Source: an uncultured Syntrophaceae bacterium (GTDB lineage Bacteria > Desulfobacterota > Syntrophia > Syntrophales > UBA2185). Taken from it: a stretch of 36,847 nt of DNA. The stretch lies in NCBI GenBank assembly GCA_903893135.1, contig CAITLA010000110.1, positions 1 to 36,847 of the forward strand. Reading direction: 5' to 3'. A model generated the notes under the pieces. The model did not search any database. It was not told the DNA's origin and saw only the letters and a program-made list of their open reading frames with translations. The translations under genes and the position numbers were made by a program. This document shows, in pieces, positions 34,352 to 36,847 of the stretch; the stretch's first letter is position 1, and each line of letters opens with the position of its first letter.

Positions 34352-35860
34352 ATGAATGATGTAATTCCAGAAAAAAAGACTATACTGGTCGTTGATGACG
34401 ACATCGGCATCAGATCACTCCTTGCTGACGCCATATGTCAGGCTGGTAATTACGCAGTGATAGAGGCGTCCGATGGTGTTGAAGGCCTGGAAAAGCTGGG
34501 GCAAAATCATTTTGATATGGTCATATGCGATGTCATGATGCCCGGCATGAATGGCATGGATCTCCTGGACAAAATTAGGCAAATCAAGCCGACAACGCAT
34601 GTGATTCTTATTACAGCCTACCCTACAATCGGACTGACCGTTTCAGCAATGAAGACCGGTGCAGTAGACTTCCTGGCAAAACCATTCGATATCGATGACC
34701 TCTTATATAAGGTTGATGTCCATTTAAGGGCAAAAACCATTTTATCTGAATACGAAGAACAAACAACGTCCCCTTCTCTGACTACCAAAATAAGTGACCT
34801 GACTACACGCAGCTACATATACGACAAGATTGAACTCACAAGAAACAATGACGAAATCTTTCAGGAAATGGTCGACCTTGCCCTTAAGGTCGTCGGCGGA
34901 GAAGCCTGTTCTATACTCTTGTACGATAGAGATCATCAGGAATTTGATGCCGTCGTCGTCAAAGGAGTGTCACAAACTTTTTTCAAAAGTGTGATTATCC
35001 CATCTCTGTATTCCATACTCAGAGAAACCGTGCATAAGAGAGAGCCTTTGCTTCGAAATATTATTAGAAATACCACATATTCATCTGTCATCTGTTCTCC
35101 CCTAAAAATGAGAGACCAGGTCTTTGGCATCATAGCGCTTTCAGGAAAAAGCAACGAACATGTCTATACGGAAAGGGATCTCTATTATATACAGAGTATT
35201 GCCAACAGGGCTTCTCTCAACATCGAGAACAGGCTTCTGTACGAAAGTCTGTATACGAATCTTTTAAGCACCTTTCAGTCTCTCGTCACTTCCATTCAGG
35301 CCCGTGATTATTATACAGAAGAGCACTCCATGAGGGTGAAAGATATTGTAATTAGAACTGCAGAAGCCATGAGTTGTTCCCCCAGTGAAATAGAATCGCT
35401 AAAGATAGCGGCAACTCTGCATGACATAGGAAAAATCTCCGTGCCTGATGATATCCTGCTGAAACCGGGTCGACTCACTACTTACGAATTCGATGTTATA
35501 AAGAACCACCCGGTGATTGGGGAAAATATTTTAAAGCCCCTTCCCATCTTGGATATGGAAAGATTAATAATCCGCCATCACCACGAACGGTGGGACGGTA
35601 CTGGTTATCCCGATGGCCTCCAGGGTTCCAATATTCCTTTTTTCTCCAGGATGCTGGCCGTTGCGGATGCTTTTGATGCGATGACTAATAACCGACCATA
35701 CCGAAAGGCAATGGAAATAGGTGCAGCTGTTGCCGAGTTGAAAAGAAATGTTAATCGTCAATTTGACGAAGAAATCGTGGACTACTTTATAAGCACTCTT
35801 CATCGGCGACCAACCATTGCGCCCCGTGGGATTCTACCTGATACCGGGCAGCTTGTGTAG
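34352..35860 (+). CDS. Response regulator with GAF and HD-GYP domains
   Basis: A 502-residue regulator whose output domain should hydrolyse cyclic di-GMP. Order: receiver (1-125, phospho-acceptor Asp60 in VICDVMMPGMNG, Lys110 in AKPF), GAF-like domain (~155-295), linker helix and HD-GYP domain (~305-485). Catalytic motifs are intact: HD at 357-358 in LHDIGK, then HHHERWDGTGYPDGL with GYP at 418-420, and DAFDAMTNNRPYR. The ribosome site is poor. No cognate kinase is adjacent; the degenerate kinase 1 kb upstream on the other strand is one possible partner. Confidence 0.92.
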   Translation: MNDVIPEKKTILVVDDDIGIRSLLADAICQAGNYAVIEASDGVEGLEKLGQNHFDMVICDVMMPGMNGMDLLDKIRQIKPTTHVILITAYPTIGLTVSAMKTGAVDFLAKPFDIDDLLYKVDVHLRAKTILSEYEEQTTSPSLTTKISDLTTRSYIYDKIELTRNNDEIFQEMVDLALKVVGGEACSILLYDRDHQEFDAVVVKGVSQTFFKSVIIPSLYSILRETVHKREPLLRNIIRNTTYSSVICSPLKMRDQVFGIIALSGKSNEHVYTERDLYYIQSIANRASLNIENRLLYESLYTNLLSTFQSLVTSIQARDYYTEEHSMRVKDIVIRTAEAMSCSPSEIESLKIAATLHDIGKISVPDDILLKPGRLTTYEFDVIKNHPVIGENILKPLPILDMERLIIRHHHERWDGTGYPDGLQGSNIPFFSRMLAVADAFDAMTNNRPYRKAMEIGAAVAELKRNVNRQFDEEIVDYFISTLHRRPTIAPRGILPDTGQLV

Positions 35861-36101
35861 CTCGTCTGTCAGACATAGAGAATATTCTGCCGCAGAAATT
35901 GACTAATCTTCTCATCTTTGTTCCTTTTTCCTTGTTACCTCCAGGAAAAATTTCCGTTAGTTGGCTCATACAGGATTTCACCGGCGTAATCAATGATTTT
36001 TCTTGCGTCTTTGCCGCGACCGACTGATGAGGTTGTCTTATCGAGTACTGCCGGATGACGAAAAGATTTCGGTGACAAATGATCCTCATCAGTATTTTGC
36101 C

Positions 36102-36130
36102 TTGACAACTTTTATGTAAGTCATTATAAA
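36102..36130 (+). promoter_or_regulatory. Near-consensus sigma-70 promoter
   Basis: A perfect TTGACA and TATAAA are exactly 17 bases apart. Transcription would begin near 36137, about 160 bases before the start of the edge gene. The remainder of the 437-base gap (35861-36297) holds no supported gene; a start-less frame at about 36150-36306 reads as a Lys/Glu-rich peptide. Confidence 0.6.
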
Positions 36131-36297
36131 TATGTTTCGATAAATATATCAGATAATTGACTGATGCCTTAAAATCTCGTTTTTGGCGACCAAGATGGTT
36201 CAATTTTCCGTAAGAAGAGGGAACAGGATACTGTAAAAAAGAAGACTGATTCCCGGCAGGCGGACTTAGAAGAATTTCTTCGTGAAACCTCCCTTAA

Positions 36298-36847
36298 ATG
36301 CACGTAGACAAGAGACAAAAGAAGTTTACCATCATTATCATCCAAGACGAGAGGCGACTGTGTTCCTTTAAGCTTTCGATGAACTTCTTAACAGTCTCCC
36401 TGGTGACAGTCATTGGCCTGTGTATTATCTCCTTCGCCGCAGTTCTCCTCCACAACCGGATGGGGGGTTTTAAAGAAGAGCTCACATCTAATATTGGAAC
36501 TCACACTAAACCCCTCGCTGCAGGAAAGAATGCGGTGTCAGCCGATGCGGCAACTGTAATCGCCGTTACACAATCTTACAACTTGTCTATAGAAAATTTC
36601 GAAGCAAACTGCGACCTTTCAAGAAAATTATTCCGCTATTCGTTTCTCCTGAAAAACAAGACCTCGAAAAATGCCCCGGCGTCGGGGTATATCTTTCTCA
36701 TTCTGAAATCGGATGGTTCGGGGGCAGAACGTTGGCTCGCTGATCCCCAAACTAATCTGTCCAATGGAGTCCCGCAGAATTTCAGGGATGGCGATCCCTT
36801 TTCCATCACTAGACATAAAGTTATAGCGAAGGACATCTCCATACAAC
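36298..36847 (+). CDS. Membrane-anchored protein, partial at the window edge
   Basis: The ATG follows an in-frame stop and the frame stays open for 183 codons to the window end. A basic cytoplasmic start (HVDKRQKKF) precedes a transmembrane helix at residues ~28-50, as in membrane-anchored M23 peptidases, where a similar KKFTIIIIQD opening is seen. The exported part (residues ~80-183) is beta-rich with an RYSFLLKNKTS...SGYIFLILK pattern; no peptidase motif has appeared yet. The function is unknown. The ribosome site is weak and a near-consensus promoter lies upstream. Confidence 0.65.
   Translation, partial: MHVDKRQKKFTIIIIQDERRLCSFKLSMNFLTVSLVTVIGLCIISFAAVLLHNRMGGFKEELTSNIGTHTKPLAAGKNAVSADAATVIAVTQSYNLSIENFEANCDLSRKLFRYSFLLKNKTSKNAPASGYIFLILKSDGSGAERWLADPQTNLSNGVPQNFRDGDPFSITRHKVIAKDISIQ

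Noticed and set aside
36150-36306. Lys/Glu-rich start-less frame that could be a bactofilin-like N-terminus
   Set aside because: No ATG, GTG or TTG, no ribosome site, and it overlaps the next start; too weak to call.

Overview
This window reads as chromosome of an anaerobic, probably syntrophic or sulfate-reducing member of the Desulfobacterota (former Deltaproteobacteria). That placement is an inference. It rests on gene content: a butyryl-CoA/isobutyryl-CoA type beta-oxidation locus with split B12 mutase and glutaconate-CoA-transferase-like subunits, the archaeal/alphaproteobacterial type of SerC, a Memo-domain protein, a YcaO protein, multi-PAS LuxR regulators and an HD-GYP response regulator. 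No 16S or ribosomal marker is present to confirm it.

Layout. 1-850: edge of a secreted protein gene, a palindromic intergenic repeat and a 19-codon remnant of an OmpR-type response regulator. 848-6640: housekeeping genes radA (-), then serC-serA-purA (+), then tRNA-Lys(UUU) with an encoded CCA and a clean terminator. 6640-10900: an AT-rich run of small, mostly secreted or membrane proteins of unknown function, with long non-coding gaps. 10916-14962: YcaO protein, a scrap of a metallo-beta-lactamase-like gene, a signal-bearing YidD, a Memo protein with a PqqD-like N-terminus, and a DUF4124 protein.

14993-30703 is the metabolic core, almost all on the minus strand. In transcription order it holds a multi-PAS LuxR regulator, a Trp/His-rich polytopic membrane protein, CoA-transferase A and B, acyl-CoA dehydrogenase, thiolase, 3-hydroxybutyryl-CoA dehydrogenase, enoyl-CoA hydratase and a second acyl-CoA dehydrogenase. 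After one small plus-strand gene come the acyl-CoA mutase large subunit, its B12-binding subunit and the G-protein chaperone MeaB. The mutase carries Phe89 and Gln207 at the two residues that separate isobutyryl-CoA mutase from methylmalonyl-CoA mutase (Tyr89/Arg207). The locus therefore best fits interconversion of isobutyryl-CoA and butyryl-CoA, followed by beta-oxidation to acetyl-CoA with CoA activation by the transferase. The unnamed membrane protein is the main unknown in it.

30930-36847: a small acidic protein, an MBL-fold hydrolase, a patch of broken genes (half a receiver domain fused to a reversed motA/motB fragment), a degenerate histidine kinase, an orphan flagellar-type small protein, an HD-GYP response regulator and the start of a membrane-anchored protein. 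The broken flagellar and two-component pieces suggest rearrangement or gene decay on the flanks of an otherwise intact metabolic region.
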